A stretch of DNA of 17,087 nucleotides from JAAYZH01 sp964479695 (lineage in GTDB: Bacteria; Bacillota; Clostridia; Saccharofermentanales; Fastidiosipilaceae), in NCBI GenBank assembly GCA_964479695.1, contig CAYZSO010000042.1:1-17087 (forward strand). The letters run 5' to 3'. Below are positions 1-6,050 of the stretch, piece after piece. Made by a program: the position numbers and the translations under genes. The notes under the pieces were generated by a model that made no database searches, was not told where the DNA came from, and saw only the letters and a list, made by a program, of their open reading frames with translations. How positions within the stretch are numbered: position 1 is the stretch's first letter; each line of letters opens with the position of its first letter.

Positions 1-367
1 GTGACATGTCACGCATAAACTTCGGCTCTATCATGCACATAAAAGCAAATTTGAAGATATGTGCATACTGGGTGACATGTCACGCATAAACTTCGGCTCT
101 ATCATGCACATAAAAGCAAATTTGGAGATATGCGCAAGCTGGGTGACATGTCATGTATAAACTTCGGCTCTATCATGCACATAAAAGCAAATTTGAAGAT
201 ATGTGCAAGCTGGGTAATGTGTCACGCATAAACTTCGGTTCTATCATGCACATAAAAACAAATTTGAAGATATGTGCAAACAAAGTGACATGTCATCCAT
301 TCCCTCCGATGTTCGTCTGCACATAAAAGCAAATTTGAAGATATGTGCAGGCTAAGCGCTGTGTCAT
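1..367. repeat. 71-bp tandem repeat array with two palindromes per unit
   Basis: Units start at 1, 72, 143, 214 and 285, and a decayed sixth start is at 356, so the period is exactly 71 bp. Each unit has a 12-bp palindrome GTGACATGTCAC (perfect in units 1 and 2, one or more changes in units 3 to 6). About 30 bp later comes a 32-bp concentric imperfect palindrome: TGCACATA, 4 unpaired bases, the central palindrome CAAATTTG, 4 unpaired bases, TATGTGCA (34-65 in unit 1). In unit 5 the intervening sequence diverges (about 297-334) but the 32-bp element is kept, which suggests it is the constrained part. The array starts at the window edge and probably extends further left. There is no gene between 1 and 511. 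The role is unknown; arrays of dimer-protein binding sites look like this. Confidence 0.95.
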
Positions 368-415
368 CCCCTGCAAAGGCGACAAATCTTCATTTGAATT
401 CCTAATCCCCTATCC

Positions 416-455
416 GGTAAGGGGCGGTAAGGGACGGTAAGGGGTGGTAAGGGGG
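416..455 (+). repeat. G-rich 10-bp tandem repeat, possible G-quadruplex
   Basis: Four units of GGTAAGGGGC with last-base variation (starts 416, 426, 436, 446). The plus strand has four G-runs of at least three (421-424, 431-433, 441-444, 451-455) separated by loops of 6, 7 and 6 bases. This satisfies the usual G3+N1-7 quadruplex rule. It lies about 57 bases upstream of the glycosyltransferase start on the non-template strand. Whether it folds is not shown. Confidence 0.85.
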
Positions 456-474
456 CTTCGTATCGCAAGGTGAC

Positions 475-506
475 TTGCGTTTTTTTGCCACATTCTGGGT
501 TACAAT
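475..506 (+). promoter_or_regulatory. Possible promoter of the glycosyltransferase gene
   Basis: A good -10 hexamer TACAAT lies at 501-506. The best -35-like hexamer is TTGCGT at 475-480, with a 20-base spacer that is longer than ideal. The -10 ends only 5 bases before the ATG at 512, and no Shine-Dalgarno precedes that ATG. If this promoter is used, the message would be nearly leaderless. It is a weak call because of the spacer. Confidence 0.25.
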
Positions 507-511
507 AAGCC

Positions 512-1525
512 ATGGAAAAAATAATGCTCAATATGATTTCGGAAACAGAATTTTCGATTAGGGGACACGGGGTACATACTGCGTATCTTGAGATAACCAA
601 TGCCTTGAAACAAGATCCGAGAGTGGATGTTGAAGTCAATGGAGAAGGCAAATTTGATGTAGTCCACATTCAAACGATGGGACTATATGCCATGAGAAGG
701 TTATTAACAAGGAAAAGTAAAGTTGTTGTGTCTGCTCATCTGGTGCCGGAGTCATTTATTGGCTCCTTGCGCATGGCTGATCGGTGGACCAAGTTGGCTG
801 CTTGGTACATGAAGTTTTTCTATTCGAGAGCAGATCTTGTGCTGGCTTGCTCGGGCTCTGTCCAAGAAGAATTGATCCACGGAATGAAACTGAAAAATGT
901 CGGTCTTCTTTATAATTCAATTGACATGTCCAACTATCACACAAGTGAAACTGATAAAGAGGAAGCCAGACGAAATCTCGGCATTCCTATGGAGAAGTTC
1001 GTTATCATGGGTAACGGTCAGATCCAGCCTCGGAAGCGATTTGATCTCTTCCATAAGTTGGCGCAAGATCGTCCCGATCTTCAATTCATTTGGGTAGGGG
1101 GGATTCCTTTTGGTAAAGTCTTGGGAGCGGAAGCCGGCAGCATGCAAAAATTGATGGACAAGAAACTTCCCAATTTATTACTTACGGGTGTGATCGAACT
1201 TGAAGATGTCAAAAAATATTATCAGGCCAGCGATATTTTTATTCTTCCGGCTGAACAAGAGAATCACCCTATGTGCGTTTTAGAGGCTGCAGGTGCAGGG
1301 TTACCGATCATTTTGAGGGACATAACAAACTACCAAGACACGTTTAAAGGTGGTGCCATTATGGTGAAGAGGGATGAAGACTTTGTCACCGAGTTGGATC
1401 GCTTGGTTGCTGATCCTGACTACTACACTCTGTGGCAGCAAAACAGCAGTTTGATTAGGGACCGTTTTGATAGCAAGAATTCGGCCTCACATTTGATTGA
1501 TATTTATTACGAGCTACTTAAATGA
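512..1525 (+). CDS. GT4-family glycosyltransferase, probably glycolipid synthesis
   Basis: A 337-residue protein with the two-domain GT-B layout of family GT4. The acceptor domain comes first (about 1-155; GHGVHTAYLE at 18-27). The donor domain begins near 160 with GNGQIQPRKR (167-176), a motif typical of Firmicutes diacylglycerol glycosyltransferases. The E-X7-E nucleotide-sugar motif is E250 to E258, followed by GAGLPII. Length and motif spelling recall streptococcal CpoA-type galactosyl-glucosyl-diacylglycerol synthase, which adds the second sugar to a membrane glycolipid at the cytoplasmic face. That substrate is an inference. The ATG at 512 has no ribosome site. An alternative ATG at 524 (Met5) has a weak GGA 7 bases upstream and gives a start (MLNMISE) more like the family. 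The gene stands alone, with no other glycolipid or capsule gene nearby. Confidence 0.85.
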   Translation: MEKIMLNMISETEFSIRGHGVHTAYLEITNALKQDPRVDVEVNGEGKFDVVHIQTMGLYAMRRLLTRKSKVVVSAHLVPESFIGSLRMADRWTKLAAWYMKFFYSRADLVLACSGSVQEELIHGMKLKNVGLLYNSIDMSNYHTSETDKEEARRNLGIPMEKFVIMGNGQIQPRKRFDLFHKLAQDRPDLQFIWVGGIPFGKVLGAEAGSMQKLMDKKLPNLLLTGVIELEDVKKYYQASDIFILPAEQENHPMCVLEAAGAGLPIILRDITNYQDTFKGGAIMVKRDEDFVTELDRLVADPDYYTLWQQNSSLIRDRFDSKNSASHLIDIYYELLK

Positions 1526-1564
1526 ATCGGATAAATAATTTTTTGTTATCTACTATGGGCATCT

Positions 1565-1631
1565 ATGGTCATCCGTCTTGAACGGTTAAGGTCATTAGCA
1601 ATAAACAGACATGGTCATCAGTGTTGAACTG
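1565..1631 (+). repeat. Two diverged direct repeats with covarying mini-hairpins
   Basis: The sequence ATGGTCATC occurs at 1565 and 1611 (period 46). In the first copy CCGT-CTTGA-ACGG (1573-1585) can form a 4-bp stem. In the second, CAGT-GTTGA-ACTG (1619-1631) forms the equivalent stem with a compensating base pair. They lie in the 174-base gap between the glycosyltransferase and the metallopeptidase. The short stems make this suggestive only. Confidence 0.5.
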
Positions 1632-1699
1632 TGGCTTTGATCAACAGAAATGAACAGCAATCATCGTAAGGTGAAAGAGGAGTACTCACTACAACTATT

Positions 1700-2395
1700 A
1701 TGGGATCAAGAGGTAAGAAGAAAACGAAGAAGAAACGTCCGGCAAACCAGGTGGCCAAACCTTCGGTAATGGCCGTTGCAGAGCCGCAAGTTAACTTGGC
1801 ACCGAGGACGCGTGATGACTTAATTACCATTTCGGCCTCAACAGCTGAGGGTACTGAGAAGGAGATCAAAGTACCGGTTCACGTTACTTGGAGTCAAAGG
1901 CGATCCATGCAGTTAGCTTTTAATTCGGATGGAGAGCTTGTTTTGGATGTTCCGCATACGGTCTCTGGTGAGGAAATTGGTTCATTCTTACGTAAGCATG
2001 CGCGATGGATCTGGAACCAGCATGAGGCTTTGGCACAAGCCATCTCACTTCCATATCTATCTCCTGAACAAGAATTTCCCTTGCGTACAGTATTGCGCAT
2101 GGAAGCGGCTCATTTTTATTCCAAGTCTTTCCCGGGTTGGCGTGAGAAACCGCAAAAAATCAGGATTGGACGCCAAAAAACACGTTGGGGATCTTGCTCC
2201 ACGATCGGAACCATATCGCTTAATGTCTACCTGATGTTTTTGCCAGTAGAAATTCGCGAATATGTTTACTTGCATGAGATGTGCCATTTAAGACATCCAC
2301 ATCATCAGGCGGATTTTTGGGCAGATTTAGCTCTGCTATGTCCGGACTATCGGAACTTGCGAAAACGCCTCAAGAGCTACCGGATTCCGGCCTAA
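1700..2395 (+). CDS. YgjP-like zinc metallopeptidase (DUF45, M48-related)
   Basis: A 231-residue protein. The C-terminal domain carries the family signature RWGSCS (162-167), the zinc motif HEMCH (192-196; two His ligands and the catalytic Glu) and HHQADFW (201-207), where H202 is the likely third ligand. It ends in the usual CPDYRNLRKRLK. The recognisable N-terminal beta region starts near residue 60 (SQRRSMQLAF). Residues 1-55 are a lysine-rich, low-complexity extension not needed by the family. The biological substrate of YgjP-like proteins is not established. An AGAGGAG at about 1676-1682 lies 17 bases before ATG 1700, which is too far for a normal Shine-Dalgarno, so the start is uncertain. 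The 3' end overlaps the convergent mutY by 26 bases (2370-2395). Confidence 0.85.
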   Translation: MGSRGKKKTKKKRPANQVAKPSVMAVAEPQVNLAPRTRDDLITISASTAEGTEKEIKVPVHVTWSQRRSMQLAFNSDGELVLDVPHTVSGEEIGSFLRKHARWIWNQHEALAQAISLPYLSPEQEFPLRTVLRMEAAHFYSKSFPGWREKPQKIRIGRQKTRWGSCSTIGTISLNVYLMFLPVEIREYVYLHEMCHLRHPHHQADFWADLALLCPDYRNLRKRLKSYRIPA

Positions 2396-3772
2396 GTAGT
2401 CTACGAAGAGGAGCTAAGGCAGCCGAGAAAGGTAGCTGGTCGGCGGCTTTGGCCGAAATCCACTCCCAATCTTCGCTTGCACTGGAGGAGCTGCCCTCTT
2501 GGAAGACCGAGTAAACGTCGCCACTTTGCGGGTATTGGTCCGGAAGAATCTGAGCGCAAACGACAGCGAGCTCCCAAATAAGATGGGAAAATACGTGGCG
2601 GATGGGTTTTTCCGCCCAAATCGTCTGCACGGTCAAACCCCTATCGTCTAAGTATGCATGGACTTCGCTGACCTCGCGGTGCCCATCAAGAAGCGGAAAT
2701 TCCCAGAGGTTTGCCAGAAGACCCTCGCCGGGCCTCTGCCGCACAGCGACCTCGCCATTTTCAGCATTTTGCAGGATGAGAACTGTGTAGTGCTCGGTCT
2801 GGCGCTTCGTTTTCGCAGGGGAGATGGGGTAGTCCTGGGGTTTTCCTTGTGCCAAAGCCGCACAAGCCACCGCCAGTGGACAGGTCTGACAGAGTGGATT
2901 ACGCGGTGTGCATTGTATGGCACCAAACTCAATCAACGCTTCGTTAATCTCTCCCGGCAGATTGGTATTTGGTTCGTGCTCAGTGTGCTCAGTGTGCTCA
3001 GTGTGCTCAGTGTGCTCAGTGTGCTCAGTGNNNNNNNNNNNNNNNNNNNNNNNNNNNNNNNNNNNNNNNNNNNNNNNNNNNNNNNNNNNNNNNNNNNNNN
3101 NNNNNNNNNNNNNNNNNNNNNNNNNNNNNNGTGCTCAGTGTGCTCAGTGTGCTCAGTGTGCTCAGTGTGCTCAGTGTGCTCAGTGGAAAGTTCGATATCA
3201 GTTGTAAGAGTGTTCGTTGTTTGCTTGGAAGAAAAGTGTGTCTGAAGCTTGATCCAAGAGTTAAGTAAGCAGCGGCATTCCTTTAGGTCTTTCGCGTTGC
3301 CTCTTGTCCAGGGTTGCGCAAGATAGCGAGCCATCACTCGAAGGACATTGCCATCAACAGCCGCGACCGGCTCTCCTGATACCAGACTTGCAATCGCCGC
3401 GGCTGTATAGTCGCCGATCCCAGGAAGTTGACGCAAGTCATCATAGTTTGCCGGTAGGTCAGTGGCTTCTTGGTCTACCAGCAATTTCGCTGTTTTCAGA
3501 ATATTTCTGGCTCTGCTGTAATAGCCTAAGCCCTCCCAGGCTTTCAGAACATCTTGTTCTTCTGCTTTTGCTAGGGATACGAGGTTCGGCCACTGTTCCA
3601 TCCACGAATTGTAGTATGGGATGACCGTCTGAACCCGAGTTTGCTGAAGCATAATTTCAGAAATCCAGACCCTATAGCCTGTTCTGTCATGCCGCCAAGG
3701 AAGATCTCGTTTCTGCTCCCGAAACCAGGGGAGAAGTGCTGCGATAAAATTTTGTGCTTGGGAATTATTCAT
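2370..3772 (-). CDS. mutY: Adenine DNA glycosylase MutY, with in-frame repeat and assembly gap
   Basis: MutY removes adenine mispaired with 8-oxoguanine. From ATG at 3772: SEIMLQQT with catalytic E39, the helix-hairpin-helix LPGIGDYTAAAIAS (116-129), and VDGNVLRV with D140. After the gap come LPGEINEALIEFGA, the 4Fe-4S ligands C-X6-C-X2-C-X5-C (CTPRNPLCQTCPLAVAC) and a NUDIX-like 8-oxoG recognition domain to the TGA at 2370-2372. A 9-bp repeat coding Thr-Glu-His interrupts the protein near residue 197, after about 20 extra residues. The reading frame seems broken only because the repeat holds exactly 100 N. Both flanks read Thr-Glu-His in the same unit frame (DIELS-TEH on one side, TEH-EPNTNLPGEI on the other), so the gene is probably intact. 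No Shine-Dalgarno precedes ATG 3772. An upstream ATG at 3910 would add 46 residues of repeat-derived sequence and is not favoured. Confidence 0.9.
2976..3184. repeat. 9-bp tandem repeat inside mutY
   Basis: The plus-strand unit is GTGCTCAGT. There are 6 units plus one base at 2976-3030 and 6 more units at 3131-3184, with the N run between. On the mutY strand the unit is ACTGAGCAC, read Thr-Glu-His. Because the unit is 9 bp, copy-number change keeps the frame. All visible copies are identical, which suggests recent expansion or ongoing homogenisation. Confidence 0.97.
3031..3130. other. Assembly gap placeholder (100 N)
   Basis: Exactly 100 N, a conventional unknown-length gap, flanked on both sides by the same 9-bp repeat. 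The assembler evidently could not span the array. The real length is unknown. If only whole repeat units are missing, it should be 8 plus a multiple of 9 bases. Confidence 0.97.
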
Positions 3773-3778
3773 TTGTTG

Positions 3779-3806
3779 ATTATAGCGTTTTTTGCTTTCT
3801 TGCGAA
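3779..3806 (-). promoter_or_regulatory. Predicted mutY promoter
   Basis: On the minus strand a perfect -10 TATAAT (3779-3784) follows TTCGCA (3801-3806) at a 16-base spacer. The -10 ends 6 bases before the mutY ATG (3772) and there is no ribosome site between. Transcription would start at or next to the A of the ATG, giving a leaderless message. This is inferred from sequence only. Confidence 0.5.
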
Positions 3807-4560
3807 TATTTGCAGGCTGCGGTCTGCTGTATGCTGTTTGCTATCAGCTGTTTGCAGTTTGTTGTCTGCGAATTTTTTGTGGTGTTCTCGAGTGCTTTTG
3901 GGGTGCGCATTGCACGGGCGCAGGCGGGATATTGTTATGAATTGAATACATAAGTTCATTTTTAAACATATGTAGTGAGTTTTTGATGGCGGAGCGGTTT
4001 TGGCTGCGTATTTCGCATACTCGGGTATTGCAATGTTTTGGTTTTTATTGGTCGGAGCGGTTTTGGCTGCGTATTGTTTCTAATTTCGTTCACTTAAGTT
4101 TAGAGAAACAATTATGTTGTTTCCAGATTGGCTCAGACCGAGAAACTTGCGACAGCGGGTCGTTTTTTACTTGGCTCAGATGAGTCGTTATCTAGTGCTG
4201 CTGTACGTTTGCCAGAAATATTTCTGCAGAGGTCAGTTTTCATTCAATAATTCTCGTCGGCAGGTCAGTAATTATTCAGTCACCTGCTTAAGTGGGGAGA
4301 AAGTGCCCTAGTAACAAATTTTGTGTCGCAAGAATCCCGATCCTGACCAAGTTGGAAAATGCTTTTGGTTTTGTCATTGTGGAAGTAGGGTTTGAACGTA
4401 GAAAGACGTAGAAAAAAACGCAGAAATCAGTAGTGAGATCAGTGGCATAGACAAGTTACCAGGCGCAGTGCATGTTACGCAAAATAAATTATGATGAAGA
4501 TAAAGTAAAATTCTTTGTTATAAGCGATTGCAGGAGTTCATACAAAAACTAAAATATGGG
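3807..4560. other. Gene-free region with short degenerate repeats
   Basis: No convincing coding sequence on either strand. The short open frames here lack ribosome sites and protein-like composition. Visible structure: CTGTTTGC-type words repeated at about 3825-3870; a 22-bp direct repeat beginning GGAGCGGTTTTGG at 3991-4012 and 4054-4075; TTGGCTCAGA twice near 4126 and 4171; and ACGTAGAAA words at about 4397-4425. No RNA gene or mobile element was recognised. Confidence 0.6.
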
Positions 4561-4721
4561 ATGAAGCTGAACCAGTAGCAATAAGTAATAGCAAGCGCTC
4601 CTTCAAACTAGTTGGATAAGGAATGAAGCTGAACCAGTAGCAATAAGTAATAGCAAGCGCTCCTTCAAACTAGTCGGATAAGGAATGAAGCTGAACCAGC
4701 AGCAATAAGTCGCTGCAGCCG
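4561..4721 (+). repeat. 62-bp tandem repeat, about 2.6 copies
   Basis: Units start at 4561, 4623 and 4685 with ATGAAGCTGAACCAG. The first two are almost identical over the full 62 bp. The third holds for about 30 bp and then runs into the adjoining 15-bp array. Unit 1 contains the palindrome AACTAGTT, which is AACTAGTC in unit 2. No coding potential was seen. Confidence 0.93.
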
Positions 4722-4826
4722 TTCCACATACTGAACTTCCACATACTGAACTTCCACATACTGAACTTCCACATACTGAACTTCCACATACTGAACTTCC
4801 ACATGCTGAACTTCCACATGCTGAAC
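4722..4826 (+). repeat. 15-bp tandem repeat, 7 copies
   Basis: Seven head-to-tail units of TTCCACATACTGAAC. Copies 1-5 are identical and copies 6 and 7 share one A-to-G change (TTCCACATGCTGAAC). The shared change shows that the array grew by duplication of neighbouring units. It abuts the 62-bp array and lies about 110 bases upstream of the infC promoter. Confidence 0.97.
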
Positions 4827-4934
4827 TTAGATAAAGACTAACGAAAACCTGTTGAAAACCACGAAAAATCGCGAGAACTGCAGCAAAACAGTGAAAAACA
4901 GTGAAAAATACAGTGGACTACGTGCTCCGGATGC

Positions 4935-4963
4935 TTGACAAATGGCGCTTAGCCTGTCAAAAT
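4935..4963 (+). promoter_or_regulatory. Predicted promoter of the infC-rpmI-rplT operon
   Basis: A perfect -35 TTGACA (4935-4940), a 17-base spacer, and a -10 CAAAAT (4958-4963, 4 of 6 consensus positions). Initiation near 4970 would give a leader of about 150 bases before infC, the size expected for an attenuator leader in this operon. Confidence 0.6.
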
Positions 4964-4969
4964 ACAGCA

Positions 4970-5112
4970 GACAATCAAGCAGAAATCCGTTTCTCACCTC
5001 AAGCAACTGTGAAGAGGTTGATAATGAACCAGTGCGAGCGCCTAGGCGTTTCGGTTTATGAGCGGATTCTGAGGAGTCCGTTTTTTTATTTTATATCATA
5101 AATAGAGGAGGA
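4970..5112 (+). promoter_or_regulatory. infC operon attenuator leader (L20-leader-like)
   Basis: The leader ends in an intrinsic terminator (5063-5087). The segment CAGAAATCCG at 4980-4989 can pair with CGGATTCTG at 5063-5071 with one bulged base, which would use up the terminator's 5' arm. That is a mutually exclusive antiterminator. Between them are AACC/GGTT pairing possibilities and the palindrome CGCCTAGGCG. In Bacillota this operon is known to be repressed by ribosomal protein L20 acting on a leader that switches between terminator and antiterminator. The same mechanism is inferred here from position and structure. Confidence 0.6.
5063..5087 (+). terminator. Intrinsic terminator in the infC leader
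   Basis: CGGATTC (5063-5069), loop TGAG, GAGTCCG (5074-5080), then seven T. This is a 7-bp stem with one G-U pair. It sits 20 bases before the infC ribosome site, so it must act as an attenuator of the downstream operon. Confidence 0.85.
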
Positions 5113-5120
5113 ATGTCACT

Positions 5121-5666
5121 ATAGCTGCTAACAGGAAAAATGCCGGAAACCCGACGAATGAAGAGATCCGTTTCCCCAAGATCAGACTGATCGATGAGGA
5201 AGGAAATATGGTAGGGGTGGTATCTCGTGAACAGGCACTGGACATGGCGGAGAGCGCGGGTTTGGACTTGGTGTTGATCAGTGCAAATGCTGAAAACCCC
5301 GTAGCCCGCATTATGGATTACGGCAAGTATCAGTATGAGCAATCGAAACGCGAGAAGGAAGCGAAGAAGACTCAGAAGACAATTGAAATCAAGGAAGTCG
5401 GGCTTAAACTGACTACTGATGTTCACGATTTTAATGTGAAGGTGAGAGCCGCCCAGGGTTTTCTGGAGGACGGTAACCGTGTCAAGGTCAATATTCGTTT
5501 CAGAGGACGTGAGATGACCCATACAAATCAAGGCTATGATGTCATGCAGCGCTTTACTGAAGCGTTGGGTGATAAGGCCGAAGTGGATAAACCGCCACGT
5601 ATGGAAGGCCGTAACATGGTTATGTACCTACAACCGGCAAAAGAGAAGAAGCAAGCTAATACTTAA
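5121..5666 (+). CDS. infC: Translation initiation factor IF-3 (AUA start)
   Basis: IF-3 binds the 30S subunit and proofreads start-codon selection. The conserved N-terminal stretch NEEIRFPKIRLIDEEG lies upstream of the first in-frame ATG (5208), so that ATG cannot be the start. Going back in frame, the only suitable codon is ATA at 5121, 8-9 bases after a strong AGGAGGA (5106-5112). This gives 181 residues, normal for the family. The C-terminal domain is complete (DVHDFNVKVR, RFRGREMTHTNQG). Rare start codons (AUU, AUC, AUA) are a known feature of infC and allow IF-3 to repress its own translation. An ATG at 5113 is in another frame, too close to the ribosome site, and reaches a stop after three codons. 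First gene of infC-rpmI-rplT. Confidence 0.95.
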   Translation: MAANRKNAGNPTNEEIRFPKIRLIDEEGNMVGVVSREQALDMAESAGLDLVLISANAENPVARIMDYGKYQYEQSKREKEAKKTQKTIEIKEVGLKLTTDVHDFNVKVRAAQGFLEDGNRVKVNIRFRGREMTHTNQGYDVMQRFTEALGDKAEVDKPPRMEGRNMVMYLQPAKEKKQANT

Positions 5667-5692
5667 GAGAGAAGAAGCAAGCTTAACACCTA
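5642..5692 (+). repeat. Tandem duplication of the infC 3' end
   Basis: The 16 bases AGAGAAGAAGCAAGCT occur at 5642-5657 (inside infC) and again at 5668-5683, just past the TAA, with a period of 26. The following ten bases are also similar. The second copy is therefore a relic of the last infC codons and stop. Confidence 0.85.
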
Positions 5693-5717
5693 AAAATGAA
5701 GTAGTAAGCTCGCACTC

Positions 5718-5800
5718 GATAGATAACTCGACAGACAACCCAATAGATAACTCGATAGATAACTTGACAGACAACTCGATAGATACTCGATCGATAACTA
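5718..5800 (+). repeat. 12-bp tandem repeat between infC and rpmI
   Basis: Seven units related to GATAGATAACTC (5718, 5730, 5742, 5754, 5766, 5778, 5789). The GACAGACAAC variant alternates with it, and one unit has lost a base. The region is transcribed but not translated in the operon. It ends 30 bases before rpmI and leaves the rpmI ribosome site untouched. Confidence 0.9.
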
Positions 5801-5830
5801 AACAGATATTCAGAGCATGAGGAGAGAGAT

Positions 5831-6031
5831 ATGCCTAAACAGAAGACACATTCAGCAGCATCGAAGAGATTTAGATTCTCTGCTAGCGGCAAACCCGTCC
5901 GTACCCGCGGCCACAAGAAGCATAAGGCAACCTGCAAGACTACGAAACAGAAGCGCAACTTGCGCGGTGTGGCAGTAGCATCACCAGCGGACGCCAAGCG
6001 CATTCAGACATTACTGCCGTACGGCAACTAA
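5831..6031 (+). CDS. rpmI: 50S ribosomal protein L35
   Basis: A 66-residue, strongly basic protein, full length for L35. It has the family start MPKQKTHSAASKRFR, the central basic stretch and the end DAKRIQTLLPYGN. AGGAGAGAG lies just upstream of the ATG. It is the second gene of the infC operon, 164 bases after infC (longer than usual because of the inserted repeats) and 19 bases before rplT. Confidence 0.97.
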   Translation: MPKQKTHSAASKRFRFSASGKPVRTRGHKKHKATCKTTKQKRNLRGVAVASPADAKRIQTLLPYGN

Positions 6032-6050
6032 GGGGAGGGAAGGATAGCAT

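Noticed and set aside
1..367. CRISPR array (palindromic repeat about 32 bp, regular period)
   Set aside because: The sequences between the 32-bp elements are nearly identical from unit to unit instead of unique, and no cas gene is present.
2658..3245. Plus-strand ORF with Cys-Ser-Val repeats
   Set aside because: It is antisense to conserved mutY sequence and its repeats are just the other strand of the 9-bp array.
2370..3772. mutY as a frameshifted pseudogene
   Set aside because: The frame change arises only across the 100-N placeholder. Both flanks share the same repeat frame and all catalytic and Fe-S residues are kept.
3773..3910. 46-residue N-terminal extension of MutY from ATG 3910
   Set aside because: The extra residues come from low-complexity repeat DNA, include the promoter TATAAT, and precede the normal family start at 3772.
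4114..4311. Short ORFs in 3983-4311
   Set aside because: No ribosome sites, no recognisable composition or motif, and they overlap direct repeats.
4901..5101. 66-codon ORF before infC
   Set aside because: It covers the infC promoter and attenuator, has no ribosome site and ends in the terminator T run.
5208..5210. ATG 5208 as the infC start
   Set aside because: It would remove the conserved NEEIRFPKIRLIDEEG segment and has no ribosome site.
5536..5820. ORF with Ser-Ile-Asp-Asn repeats after infC
   Set aside because: It overlaps infC in another frame and its repeat peptide is simply the 12-bp array translated.
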